NCBI GenBank assembly: GCA_017430155.1
Contig: JAFRNO010000561.1
Coordinates: forward strand, 1 to 7,665
DNA length: 7,665 nucleotides
DNA from: Kiritimatiellia bacterium
Lineage (GTDB): Bacteria > Verrucomicrobiota > Kiritimatiellia > RFP12 > UBA1067
Reading direction: 5' to 3'
Part shown: piece by piece, positions 1 through 6,444 of the stretch
How positions within the stretch are numbered: position 1 is the stretch's first letter
Layout: each line of letters begins with the position of its first letter
The notes under the pieces: model-generated
Databases searched by the model: none
Told to the model about the DNA's origin: nothing
Seen by the model: the letters and a program-made list of their open reading frames with translations, nothing else
Made by a program: the position numbers and the translations under genes

Positions 1-1616
1 ATGCCCATGTCGAGGAACTTCTTCGCCTCGGCCGGGTCGTCCGACCAGAACACGTTCACGCGCATCCCGGCCGCGTGGGCGCGGTCGACCGTCGACTGGT
101 CGAAGTACGGCTTGAAGAGCTGCACCATCTGGCACTTGTGCTTGATCGCCTCGTCCACGATGTCCTTCTTGGGCGCGTAGCCCATGCAGCGCGGGATGTC
201 CGGCGCGAGCCGCGCGAGCTGGTCCTGGAGGGGGCCGCAGCTCGACATGAAGTACACGTGTCCGCGCGCGTCGTAGGCGTCGATGAGGCGCAGCACCTTC
301 TTCACGTGCGCCTCGTCCCACTCTTTTCCGACGTCCTTCATGTGGATGTTCATGATCGTGTGGCAGGAGAGCTTGGCGAGGATCTCCTCGAAGCGCAGGA
401 TCTTCAGCCCCGCGAAGTGCTGGCCCGTCTTCGATCCGAAGTCGAGCTTCTGCAGTTCCTCGTACGTGTGGTCGAACACCTTGCCCGTGCCGTTCGAGAC
501 GCGGTCGAGCGTCGCGTCGTGGATGGACACGATCTCGCCGTCCTTCGTCCACCAGAGGTCGAACTCGATCTCGTTCGCGCCAAGCGCCACGGCCGAGCCG
601 AACGCGGGCAGGCTGTTCTCCGGCGCCACGGTGCTGAAGCCGCGGTGCGCGCAGAGGCGCTTCGGGAGGGCCTTCGCGGCGTCCCTGAAGCCGGGGATGA
701 TCGCGCTGCCGGCGGGACGGTACTTCCACGGGCGCCGCCCCACCTCGATGTAGGTGGAGTGGAGGCCGGGCGGGTTGCCGTAGCCCATGGGCTTGAGGTA
801 CTTCGCGTGCGGGTCGAACTCCACCGTGAGCGTGCCCACGCGGCTGAACATGTTGCCGAGCATCTCGCCCGACGGCGCCACGACCATCGAGCCGCCGCCC
901 ACGGGCGAGTCGAGGCCCATGCTCACCGAGGCGCGCACGAGGTACGCGCCCGTGTTGTACGCGAGGAACTTGCCGATCATCTCGAGGATCGGATGCGGGT
1001 CGCTGCGCTGGTGCGAGCAGCCGATGATCACGTCCGGCTTCAGGCGCGCGATGTTGGCGAAGTTCTCGTAGAAGTAGAAGTCGTAGCAGGTGAGGAAGGC
1101 GTAGCGCACGCCGTCGATCTCGAGGATCTTCGGCTCCGTCCACTTCCACATGTACGACTCGTCGAAGCCGAACTTCTTCCACTCGCCCGCCGTGAGGTGC
1201 TCCTTGTCGTACTTGCCCACGCACGCGCCCGTCTTGTCGAAGGCGAAGGTGGTGTTGCGCTCGCCCGTGGGCGTGAAGTCGAGCGCGTTCACGAACACGG
1301 TCGCCTGGCAGCGCTTCGCCGTCTCGGCGCAGGCCGCGAGGAGCGGCGCGTTGTACTTCTTCGCGGCGGCGACCGCCTGCTCGCGCGAGCCCACGCGCGC
1401 CTGGCGGGCGCTCGCCTCCGGCAGCACGATGAGGTCGAGGCTCGGGTCGCACTTCTTCAGCGCGTCGAACTCCCATTGCATGGACTTCTCGATGTCCGCC
1501 ACGTCAAGCGCGTAAGGCGGCTGCATCACGCAGGCCTTGATGGTGCGGGAAGGCGCGCCCGCGGCCGCGAACGACGCGGCGGCCAGGGCGCAGACGACAA
1601 TGAACTGTTTCTTCAT
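1..1616 (-). CDS. Secreted nitrilase-superfamily / glycerophosphodiester phosphodiesterase fusion (3' end cut by window edge)
   Basis: 538 codons are visible from ATG 1616; the window ends at a GDPD-like C-terminal segment (AKKFLDMG), so only a short tail is missing. Residues 1-21 look like a Sec signal peptide (MKK, then a hydrophobic Ala-rich stretch), so the protein is probably exported. Residues about 25-270 are a carbon-nitrogen hydrolase domain with the expected catalytic set: Glu67 (VLPEAS), Lys138 (YDKEHL), Glu145 and Cys177 (LTCYDF). Residues about 320-538 are a GDPD domain: AHRG at His324, PEN at 332-334, EFD (Glu351, Asp353) and HD at His366. The usual third metal ligand, Glu in an IEIK-like motif, is His425 here (NIHMKD). 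The two halves are joined in one frame with no stop. Family knowledge says one half cleaves or transfers C-N bonds and the other cleaves glycerophosphodiesters; the substrates are not evident. It lies 19 bases after the M24B peptidase gene and has its own -10-like box. The order of domains and the fusion are clear; the role is unknown. Confidence 0.9.
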   Translation of the reverse strand, partial: MKKQFIVVCALAAASFAAAGAPSRTIKACVMQPPYALDVADIEKSMQWEFDALKKCDPSLDLIVLPEASARQARVGSREQAVAAAKKYNAPLLAACAETAKRCQATVFVNALDFTPTGERNTTFAFDKTGACVGKYDKEHLTAGEWKKFGFDESYMWKWTEPKILEIDGVRYAFLTCYDFYFYENFANIARLKPDVIIGCSHQRSDPHPILEMIGKFLAYNTGAYLVRASVSMGLDSPVGGGSMVVAPSGEMLGNMFSRVGTLTVEFDPHAKYLKPMGYGNPPGLHSTYIEVGRRPWKYRPAGSAIIPGFRDAAKALPKRLCAHRGFSTVAPENSLPAFGSAVALGANEIEFDLWWTKDGEIVSIHDATLDRVSNGTGKVFDHTYEELQKLDFGSKTGQHFAGLKILRFEEILAKLSCHTIMNIHMKDVGKEWDEAHVKKVLRLIDAYDARGHVYFMSSCGPLQDQLARLAPDIPRCMGYAPKKDIVDEAIKHKCQMVQLFKPYFDQSTVDRAHAAGMRVNVFWSDDPAEAKKFLDMG

Positions 1617-1622
1617 GCCGCC

Positions 1623-1631
1623 AGTTTACCA
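1623..1631 (-). promoter_or_regulatory. Extended -10 box close to the nitrilase-GDPD start (leaderless-type promoter)
   Basis: On the minus strand the motif reads TGgTAAACT and ends 6 bases before the ATG at 1616, with GGCGGC between. There is no Shine-Dalgarno sequence. The motif sits in the 19-base gap just after the peptidase stop codon. It matches the boxes before folC, the UbiA-like gene and the plus-strand gene in both form and spacing. It would allow this gene to be transcribed separately from the upstream operon. It is the weakest of the four because TAAACT departs from TATAAT at two positions. Confidence 0.5.
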
Positions 1632-1635
1632 AAAA

Positions 1636-2709
1636 TCAGCGCTTCGGGGAATGTGAAAATACTTCGCAGCCCGTCGTGGTGATGAGGACGAGGTCCTCGA
1701 TGCGCACGCCGAGGCGCCCCTCAAGGTAGATGCCGGGCTCGATCGTCACGAACATGCCGGGCTCGAGCACGGTCTTCGACTTCTGCCGCGCGCACGGCTC
1801 CTCGTGGATCTCGTAGCCCACGCCGTGGCCGAGCGAGTGTCCGAACGCCTTGCCGTAGCCCGCCTTCCGGATGATCCGCCGCGCCACGGCGTCGAGCGCG
1901 CCCGCCGTGATGCCCGGACGCGCGGCGGCGATCGCCGCCTCGTTCGCCCGCAGCACGACGTCGTACACCTTCGCGTATTCGGGGTCGCGCGCGGCCTTGA
2001 CGTTGCGCGTCATGTCGCTGCACACGCCGTCGAGCTTCACGCCCATGTCCACGAGGAGAGGCTCGCCCTTCCGCCACACCGTGTCGTCCGGCACGTGGTG
2101 GCACTCCGCCGCGTTCGCGCCGGCGCAGACGATCGTCTCGAACGCCTCGCCGTCGCCGAGCGCGATCATCCACGCCTGGATCACGCGCTGGATGTCCTTC
2201 TCCGTCATGCCCGGCTTGAAGTCCTTGCGCGCGCGCGCCCAGATCTCGTCGTTGAGCGCGGCGGTGGCGGCGATGCGCGTGATCTCCTCCACGCTCTTCA
2301 CGGCGCGCAGGGAGAGGATGTCGTCGTTGACGTCCACGAGGGCGGCCTTCGGGAAACACTTCTTCAGCTCGAGGTAGCGCGTGGCCGCGATGGCGCCCTC
2401 GTAGCCGAGGCGTTTCGGGCGAATGCCGTCCGAACGCAGGAGGTCCATGAACGAGACGCCGCGCCGCACCTCCCTCACGCGCAGCCAGGGCGCGACGCGG
2501 TGCACCATCGGCACGTAGCGGAAGTCGGTGTAGAACACGACGCGCCGTCCGTCGGCGACGTCGAGGAGCAGGCAGCCGTTGTCGCACACGACGCCGGTCA
2601 GCGACCGGATGTTCGCCTCGCCGAACACGACGACGGCGTCCAGCCGGCGCCGAGCCGCGAGGCGCATGAGCGACTCCAGCCGCTCAGCGCAGGGATTGGT
2701 TTTCGGCAC
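1636..2709 (-). CDS. M24B metallopeptidase, Xaa-Pro aminopeptidase/dipeptidase type
   Basis: This 357-residue protein is a two-domain 'pita-bread' peptidase. Residues 1-135 are the creatinase-like N-terminal domain (NIRSLTG at 33-39), and residues about 140-350 are the catalytic M24 domain. All five metal ligands of the family are visible: Asp221 (LLVDMG), Asp232 (CSDMTRN), His295 (SLGHGVGYEIHEEP), Glu324 (TIEPGIY) and Glu338 (VRIEDLV). The length is close to short PepP/YqhT-like proteins. There is no signal peptide, so it is probably cytoplasmic and removes N-terminal residues preceding proline, or splits X-Pro dipeptides. The start is GTG at 2709, with GGAGG 7 bases upstream, overlapping the DUF2062 gene by 26 bases. 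An ATG at 2667 also has a GGAG nearby, but it would remove part of the conserved first helix. The exact specificity (aminopeptidase or prolidase) cannot be settled from sequence alone. Confidence 0.92.
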   Translation of the reverse strand: MPKTNPCAERLESLMRLAARRRLDAVVVFGEANIRSLTGVVCDNGCLLLDVADGRRVVFYTDFRYVPMVHRVAPWLRVREVRRGVSFMDLLRSDGIRPKRLGYEGAIAATRYLELKKCFPKAALVDVNDDILSLRAVKSVEEITRIAATAALNDEIWARARKDFKPGMTEKDIQRVIQAWMIALGDGEAFETIVCAGANAAECHHVPDDTVWRKGEPLLVDMGVKLDGVCSDMTRNVKAARDPEYAKVYDVVLRANEAAIAAARPGITAGALDAVARRIIRKAGYGKAFGHSLGHGVGYEIHEEPCARQKSKTVLEPGMFVTIEPGIYLEGRLGVRIEDLVLITTTGCEVFSHSPKR

Positions 2710-3232
2710 GTTTCGCCCTCCGTTCCAGTTTCCGCCGCTCGGCGCGCGCGCGCCGGCTCCGGACCGTGCGCAGCACGCCCCAGTACGTCAGCGGCGTGCA
2801 GACGAGCGCCAGCAGCGCGCCGCCGATGAAGAAAGACGCCATCACGCCGCCGCCGAGCTGGCCCAGGGCGGACCAGAACTCGCCCGACAGCATGGACAAC
2901 GAACCGACATGCATGAGTTCGTCATAGATCTTTTCCACCGACATGACGTCGCGTCCGCACGCGCGCAAGACCAGGTTGCCCGCCCAGCACTGGGCCGGAT
3001 AGATGAAGAAGATCGTGAAGTGGTTCGTGATGAACGTCCCCACCGTCGCGCCGACCTTGCTGCCTTTCAGGAAGATCGCCGTGGGAATCGACAGGATGAG
3101 CTGGAACCCGAACGGAATCGTGCAGCCGTAGAACATGCCGATCGCCCATCCGCGGGCGACGAATTCGGGCGGCTTCTTCTCGCGTACCATGCGCGCGCGC
3201 AGGCGCAGCCATTTCCACTTAATCCACGACAT
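2684..3232 (-). CDS. DUF2062 family inner-membrane protein
   Basis: The product is 182 residues. A basic, Trp-rich N-terminus (WIKWKWLRLRAR) is followed by the DUF2062 core: the segment around residues 28-52 contains IPFGFQ, matching the family's P-x-x-G-x-Q turn, and the next hydrophobic segment carries TNHFTIFFIYP at 69-79, matching the family's N-P-x-T pattern with His in place of Pro. A third hydrophobic segment spans about 127-153. The C-terminus (157-176) is strongly basic and probably cytoplasmic. The family is uncharacterised, often found near envelope or glycosyltransferase genes, and no reaction can be assigned. The start ATG 3232 overlaps the end of the DUF1015 gene by 14 bases, and the stop overlaps the peptidase start by 26 bases, so translational coupling in both directions is likely. 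No strong Shine-Dalgarno is visible, only a GGGG about 10 bases upstream. Confidence 0.82.
   Translation of the reverse strand: MSWIKWKWLRLRARMVREKKPPEFVARGWAIGMFYGCTIPFGFQLILSIPTAIFLKGSKVGATVGTFITNHFTIFFIYPAQCWAGNLVLRACGRDVMSVEKIYDELMHVGSLSMLSGEFWSALGQLGGGVMASFFIGGALLALVCTPLTYWGVLRTVRSRRARAERRKLERRAKRAENQSLR
2717..2721 (-). promoter_or_regulatory. Shine-Dalgarno site for the M24B peptidase (decides GTG start)
   Basis: The minus strand reads GGAGG followed by 7 bases and then GTG at 2709. The site lies inside the 3' end of the DUF2062 gene, so the peptidase is translated from a polycistronic message. It shows that this genome also uses Shine-Dalgarno initiation, unlike the leaderless-type genes nearby. 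Confidence 0.75.
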
Positions 3233-4427
3233 GGACGAACAGCCCCGAACGGAGCTTCGGCTCGAACCAAGTGGATTTCGGCGGCATAACGGCGCCCGCG
3301 TCCGCGATGTCCATCATCTCACCGACGGTGACGGGGAACATGGAGAACGCAACGGCTGCGCGCCCGTCCTCGACGCGTCCCTTGAGCTCGTCCGTGCCGC
3401 GCACGCCGCCCATGAACGAGATGCGCGGGGACGTACGCGGATCGTCGATGCCGAGCACCGGGGCGAGGAAGCGGTCCTGCAACACGGAGACGTCGAGCGA
3501 CGAGACGACGTCCGTCCCCGCGGGCACGTCCCACGCGAGGTCGTACCACTTGCCCGCGAGGAACATGCGCGCGTGGCGCCCGGCCGCCGGCGTGCCGTCG
3601 GCGGCGTCCGTCACCGTGAAGACCTCGCGCGCCTTCGCGAGGAGCGCGTCGGCGTCGAGTCCGTTGAGGTCCGCCACGAGGCGGTTGTAGGGAAGAATCT
3701 TCAGCTGCGAGGCGGGAAAGGCCACGGCGAGGAACCAGCGGCTCTCGCCGGCGAAGCCGCGTTCGCGCGCGTAGCGGCTCGCGGCCGCGCTGCGGTGGTG
3801 GCCGTCCGCGATGTACGCCACGGGAATGCGGGCGAACGCGGACACGAGCGCGTCGTTGCTCGCGGCGGGAATCGTCCACACCGTGTGGCGGATGCCGTCG
3901 GGGGCGGTGAAGTCGTAGAGCGGCGCGTCGTCGGCGCAGGCGGCGGCCACGAGGGCGTCGATCTCGGCGTCGTCCTTGTAGGTGAGGAACGCGGGGCCGG
4001 TGTGCGCGCTCAGCGTCTCGATGTGGCGCGTGCGGTCGTCTTCCTTGTCCTTGCGCGTCTTCTCGTGCTGCTTGAGGATGCCGGCGAGGTAGTCCTGCGT
4101 GTCGAACGTCGCGACGAGGCCCGTCTGCGCGTGCCCACCCATCACCTGGCGGTAGGCGTAGAAGCGCGGTTCGGCCTCCTGCACGAGCGTGCCCGACGCG
4201 CGCAGGGCGTCCAGCGCCTTCCGCGCCTGCGCGTAGGCCGCAGGCGACGAGCAGTCCGTGCCGTCCGGCATGTCGATCTCGGGACGCGACACGTGGAGGA
4301 AGCTCACGGGGTTGCCGGCGGCCAGCGCGCGGGCCTCGGCCGTGTCCACCACGTCATAGGGAACAGCCGCGACGGCCGCGGCCTGCGCGGACGTGGGCCG
4401 GACGGCGGGGAAAGGACGGACGTTCAT
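3219..4427 (-). CDS. DUF1015 family protein (possible free-serine-kinase relative)
   Basis: The product is 402 residues, a usual full length for DUF1015 (COG4198). Diagnostic segments are the N-terminal RPFPAVRP with VPYDVV (residues 4-27), HEKT at 121-124 followed by a highly charged stretch ending in TGPAFLTY (143-150), ADGHHRSAAA at 207-216, and a C-terminal MPPKSTWFEPKLRSGLFVH (381-399). The start is ATG 4427, 12 bases after the stop of the repeat-protein gene, with only a weak purine stretch (GCAGAG) ahead of it. The protein has no signal peptide and is probably cytoplasmic. The DGHHR motif resembles that of ParB/sulfiredoxin-fold free serine kinases (SerK, SbnI), and from memory DUF1015 genes often sit near serA/serC in other bacteria. 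A small-molecule kinase role is therefore possible. No serine-pathway gene is present in this window, so this stays an inference. Confidence 0.9.
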   Translation of the reverse strand: MNVRPFPAVRPTSAQAAAVAAVPYDVVDTAEARALAAGNPVSFLHVSRPEIDMPDGTDCSSPAAYAQARKALDALRASGTLVQEAEPRFYAYRQVMGGHAQTGLVATFDTQDYLAGILKQHEKTRKDKEDDRTRHIETLSAHTGPAFLTYKDDAEIDALVAAACADDAPLYDFTAPDGIRHTVWTIPAASNDALVSAFARIPVAYIADGHHRSAAASRYARERGFAGESRWFLAVAFPASQLKILPYNRLVADLNGLDADALLAKAREVFTVTDAADGTPAAGRHARMFLAGKWYDLAWDVPAGTDVVSSLDVSVLQDRFLAPVLGIDDPRTSPRISFMGGVRGTDELKGRVEDGRAAVAFSMFPVTVGEMMDIADAGAVMPPKSTWFEPKLRSGLFVHVVD

Positions 4428-4439
4428 CTCTGCGGCCGA

Positions 4440-5009
4440 TCAGTACTGCGGGAACAGGTCGAAGCCGATGTTGACGATCGGGAAGAAGACGAGTTCGCTC
4501 TCGCGGATCACGTTGACGCCGCCCACCTGGAAACCATACGCCGACTCGGCGCGGTTGATCAGGCCGATCTGGAAGCCCTGCACCGTGTCCGCCACGTTGA
4601 TGATGCCCAGCTGCAGGCCGCGCATGGACCGCGCCTCGTTCCAGAGGCCGACCTGGAGGCCCGTGAGGTCCGCGCGCCCGGCGGAGTTGTAGACGCCCGC
4701 CTGGATGCCAGCCATGATGTCCAGCGCCTCGTTGCGGAGGATGTTGGCCTGCAGTCCCTCGAAGTAGCGGCAGCGGCCGTACACGCCGAGGTCGAAGCCC
4801 GTCACGCTCTCGCATTCGCCGTAGGGCAGCGTGAGGCGCAGGCCGACCACGTCGATGTCCTCGATCGAGTTGAACGCCAGCCACACGGGCCACGGGGCCT
4901 TCGTATCGGGCGCCTTCGCCACAACCGGTGCGGGGGCGGGAGCCGCCTCCTGCGCGGAAACAACGGCGCACGCGAGCACCGCACAGAGGGCCATCAGAGT
5001 CTTTTTCAT
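4440..5009 (-). CDS. Secreted LA_2272-type surface-repeat protein
   Basis: The product is 189 residues. A Sec signal peptide (1-19, ending VVSA before Gln20) is followed by an Ala/Pro-rich linker to about residue 40. The rest is built from degenerate 14-16 residue repeats of the form G-[LF]-Q-x-G-[LIV]-x-N, starting near residues 56, 71, 85, 101, 117, 131, 145 and 159. It ends with FFPIVNIGFDLFPQY, an aromatic C-terminus. The alternating pattern suggests beta-strands, either a small barrel or a solenoid at the outer surface. The repeat style matches proteins annotated as LA_2272 family surface-repeat proteins, first named in Leptospira; their function is unknown. ATG 5009 is supported by AAAAGGA 7 bases upstream, and the gene is first in a leftward operon behind a strong promoter. 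A lipoprotein reading (VLAC at 10-13) is less likely than signal peptidase I cleavage. Confidence 0.85.
   Translation of the reverse strand: MKKTLMALCAVLACAVVSAQEAAPAPAPVVAKAPDTKAPWPVWLAFNSIEDIDVVGLRLTLPYGECESVTGFDLGVYGRCRYFEGLQANILRNEALDIMAGIQAGVYNSAGRADLTGLQVGLWNEARSMRGLQLGIINVADTVQGFQIGLINRAESAYGFQVGGVNVIRESELVFFPIVNIGFDLFPQY
4497..4844 (-). repeat. Coding repeats: about eight G-[LF]-Q-x-G-x-x-N units
   Basis: Within the repeat protein, residues 56-171 fall into about eight units of 14-16 residues. Successive starts are 56, 71, 85, 101, 117, 131, 145 and 159. The last three full units are exactly 14 residues and the two central ones 16. The clearest units read GLQVGLWN, GLQLGIIN, GFQIGLIN and GFQVGGVN. 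The repeats are conserved in protein, not closely in DNA, so they look old rather than recently duplicated. Confidence 0.75.
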
Positions 5010-5016
5010 GTCGAAA

Positions 5017-5023
5017 TCCTTTT
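5017..5023 (-). promoter_or_regulatory. Shine-Dalgarno site for the repeat-protein gene
   Basis: The minus strand reads AAAAGGA followed by 7 bases (TTTCGAC) and ATG 5009. It lies in an A-rich leader of about 30 bases downstream of the predicted transcription start. It supports the chosen start codon and contrasts with the genes that lack both leader and ribosome binding site. Confidence 0.75.
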
Positions 5024-5045
5024 CAGGGTGTTTGTTTCGGGTGTA

Positions 5046-5074
5046 ATTATAGGTTTTTTCGGTTAAATGTGCAA
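5046..5074 (-). promoter_or_regulatory. Sigma-70-type promoter of the five-gene leftward operon
   Basis: On the minus strand TTGCAC (5074-5069) is followed by a 17-base spacer and TATAAT (5051-5046): one mismatch to the -35 consensus, a perfect -10 and ideal spacing. The predicted start point is near 5039, giving a leader of about 30 bases before ATG 5009. It sits in an AT-rich island within the 73-base gap between folC and the repeat-protein gene, which stands out against the GC-rich surroundings. No terminator hairpin for folC is visible between the folC stop and this promoter. Confidence 0.8.
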
Positions 5075-5082
5075 GTGGAAAG

Positions 5083-6417
5083 TCATCGTAAAGTGAGCTC
5101 GTTCATGTCGGGGGTGCGGACTTCCCAGGGAAACGCACCCAGTGCCACGAGCGCTTCGCCCGACAAAAACAGCGATCCGCACACGACGAGCGTGCCGCCG
5201 GACGTGCGCGCCCAGGCGATCGCGCGGCCGAAGGCGGCCTCGAGCGACGAGCACGACTCCGCCTCCGCGAACCCCGCCATCAGCATGCGCTCCGCCACCT
5301 CGCCGGGATCAAGCGAGCGGGCGTTGCGAATCGGCACGGCCCAGCCGTGCGTCGCGAGCGCGCTCATGATGCGCAGGTGCGCGAGCACGTCCTTGTCCCC
5401 GCAGAACCCGGCGATCAGCCCCACCGGCTCCTTCACGTGCGCGAGCTTCAGCGAGTCGCGCAGCGCCATCGCGCCGTCCGGGTTGTGCGCGCCGTCCACG
5501 ACCACCGTCACGCCGTCCTTCTCCACGCGCTGGCAGCGGCCGGGCCACACGACGTGCTCGAGCCCCTCGACGATCGCGTGGTCGGGAATGGCCACCTCGC
5601 AGTCCTGCGCGAGGGCGTCCGCCGCCGTCAGGACGGTCAGCGCGTTCTCCGCCTGGAACGCGCCGAAGAGCGCCAGGTTGATCGGCGGCAGGTTGCGGTG
5701 CGCCGTGGTGGCGACGAGCGGCGAAGTCTTCACGACGGACACGTGGTCCGCCACCGAGTAGAACGCGGAGCCGTTCAGCGACGCGAACCGCTCGATCGTC
5801 TCCTTCGCGCTCTCGGGCATCGCGCCGCACACGACCGGCCGGCCGGGCTTGATGATGCCCGCCTTCTCCTCCGCGATCGCCGCATGCGTGTCCCCCAGCC
5901 AGTCGCAGTGGTCGAGGCCGATGTGCGTGATGACGCTCACCAGCACGTTCGACGCGACGTTCGTCGCGTCGAGGCGCCCGCCGAGGCCCGCCTCGAGCAC
6001 CACGTAGTCGGGTTTCGCGCGCGCGAACAGCACGAACGCGACCGCCGTGAGGCATTCGAAGAACGTCACCTCCAGGCCCTTCTCGCGCTCAAAGCGCTCC
6101 ACGACGGGGAAGACCGTGTCGGCCGCCGCGTCCAGCAGCTCCGCCGACGCGGGCGCGCCGTCCACGAAGAAGCGCTCGGCGAGCGAGACGAGGTGCGGCG
6201 ACGTGTAGCGGCACACGCGGTAGCCGGCCGCGCGCAGCACGGCGTCGAGCATCGCCGTCACGGCGCCCTTGCCGTTCGTGCCGGCGACGTGGACGACCTT
6301 CAGGGAGTCCTGCGGATTCCCCAGCGCGTCCAGCAGGGCGCGCATCGTGGCAAGCCCCGGGCGCATGCCGTATCGCCGGCGCGCCGCGAGACGTTCCAAA
6401 AGACTGTTTGGCTGCAT
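5083..6417 (-). CDS. folC: Folylpolyglutamate synthase / dihydrofolate synthase
   Basis: This 444-residue Mur-ligase-family enzyme adds glutamate to folates with ATP in the cytoplasm, and in many bacteria also joins glutamate to dihydropteroate. Motifs run in the family order: the P-loop HVAGTNGKG at 43-51, TSPHL at 72-76, GGRLDATN at 146-153, GLDH at 167-170, EKAGIIKPG at 184-192 with the lysine that is carbamylated in relatives (Lys185), WPGRCQ at 291-296, DGAHNP at 308-313, GDKD at 340-343 and CGSLFLSGE at 413-421. The length is normal. ATG 6417 fits the family N-terminus (LLERL, then RRYGMRPGL), yet the -10 box lies only 8 bases upstream and no Shine-Dalgarno is present. The gene follows the UbiA-like gene on the same strand after a 27-base gap. 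Whether it is bifunctional cannot be read directly; if no separate folA/dihydrofolate-synthase gene exists elsewhere it probably is. Confidence 0.96.
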   Translation of the reverse strand: MQPNSLLERLAARRRYGMRPGLATMRALLDALGNPQDSLKVVHVAGTNGKGAVTAMLDAVLRAAGYRVCRYTSPHLVSLAERFFVDGAPASAELLDAAADTVFPVVERFEREKGLEVTFFECLTAVAFVLFARAKPDYVVLEAGLGGRLDATNVASNVLVSVITHIGLDHCDWLGDTHAAIAEEKAGIIKPGRPVVCGAMPESAKETIERFASLNGSAFYSVADHVSVVKTSPLVATTAHRNLPPINLALFGAFQAENALTVLTAADALAQDCEVAIPDHAIVEGLEHVVWPGRCQRVEKDGVTVVVDGAHNPDGAMALRDSLKLAHVKEPVGLIAGFCGDKDVLAHLRIMSALATHGWAVPIRNARSLDPGEVAERMLMAGFAEAESCSSLEAAFGRAIAWARTSGGTLVVCGSLFLSGEALVALGAFPWEVRTPDMNELTLR

Positions 6418-6425
6418 GGAGTTGT

Positions 6426-6434
6426 ATTATACCA
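6426..6434 (-). promoter_or_regulatory. Extended -10 promoter of folC (leaderless-type)
   Basis: The minus strand reads TGgTATAAT, a perfect extended -10, ending 8 bases before ATG 6417. No -35-like hexamer is found 16-18 bases upstream, where the sequence is GC-rich. Initiation 6-7 bases after the box would place the RNA 5' end within about two bases of the start codon. Confidence 0.75.
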
Positions 6435-6444
6435 TATTTTTCGC

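Larger units (their letters stand above)
1..5039 (-). other. Inferred transcription unit: repeat protein, DUF1015, DUF2062, M24B peptidase, nitrilase-GDPD
   Basis: Five co-directional genes follow the promoter at 5046-5074. Junctions are a 12-base gap, a 14-base overlap, a 26-base overlap and a 19-base gap, with no terminator-like hairpin between them. This spacing argues for one message, with a possible internal start for the last gene from the box at 1623-1631. The products share no recognised pathway. Confidence 0.6.

Noticed and set aside
75..1682. Long plus-strand open frame (535 codons)
   Set aside because: It lies antisense to the nitrilase-GDPD gene, whose catalytic motifs are clear; the product is Arg/Ala/Val/His/Glu-rich with no domain, as expected for the complement of GC-rich coding DNA.
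2667..2709. Alternative ATG start of the M24B peptidase at 2667
   Set aside because: A GGAG precedes it, but starting there removes part of the conserved first helix; GTG 2709 has the better GGAGG at ideal spacing.
1804..2829. Plus-strand open frame (341 codons)
   Set aside because: It is antisense to the M24B peptidase and part of the DUF2062 gene; no motif, signal or start signal supports it.
3135..5066. Long plus-strand open frame (643 codons)
   Set aside because: It runs antisense through three genes with recognised families and has biased low-complexity composition without motifs.
5075..5082. Rho-independent terminator after folC
   Set aside because: I looked for a GC hairpin followed by T residues between the folC stop and the next promoter and found none; the AT-rich stretch there is explained by the promoter.
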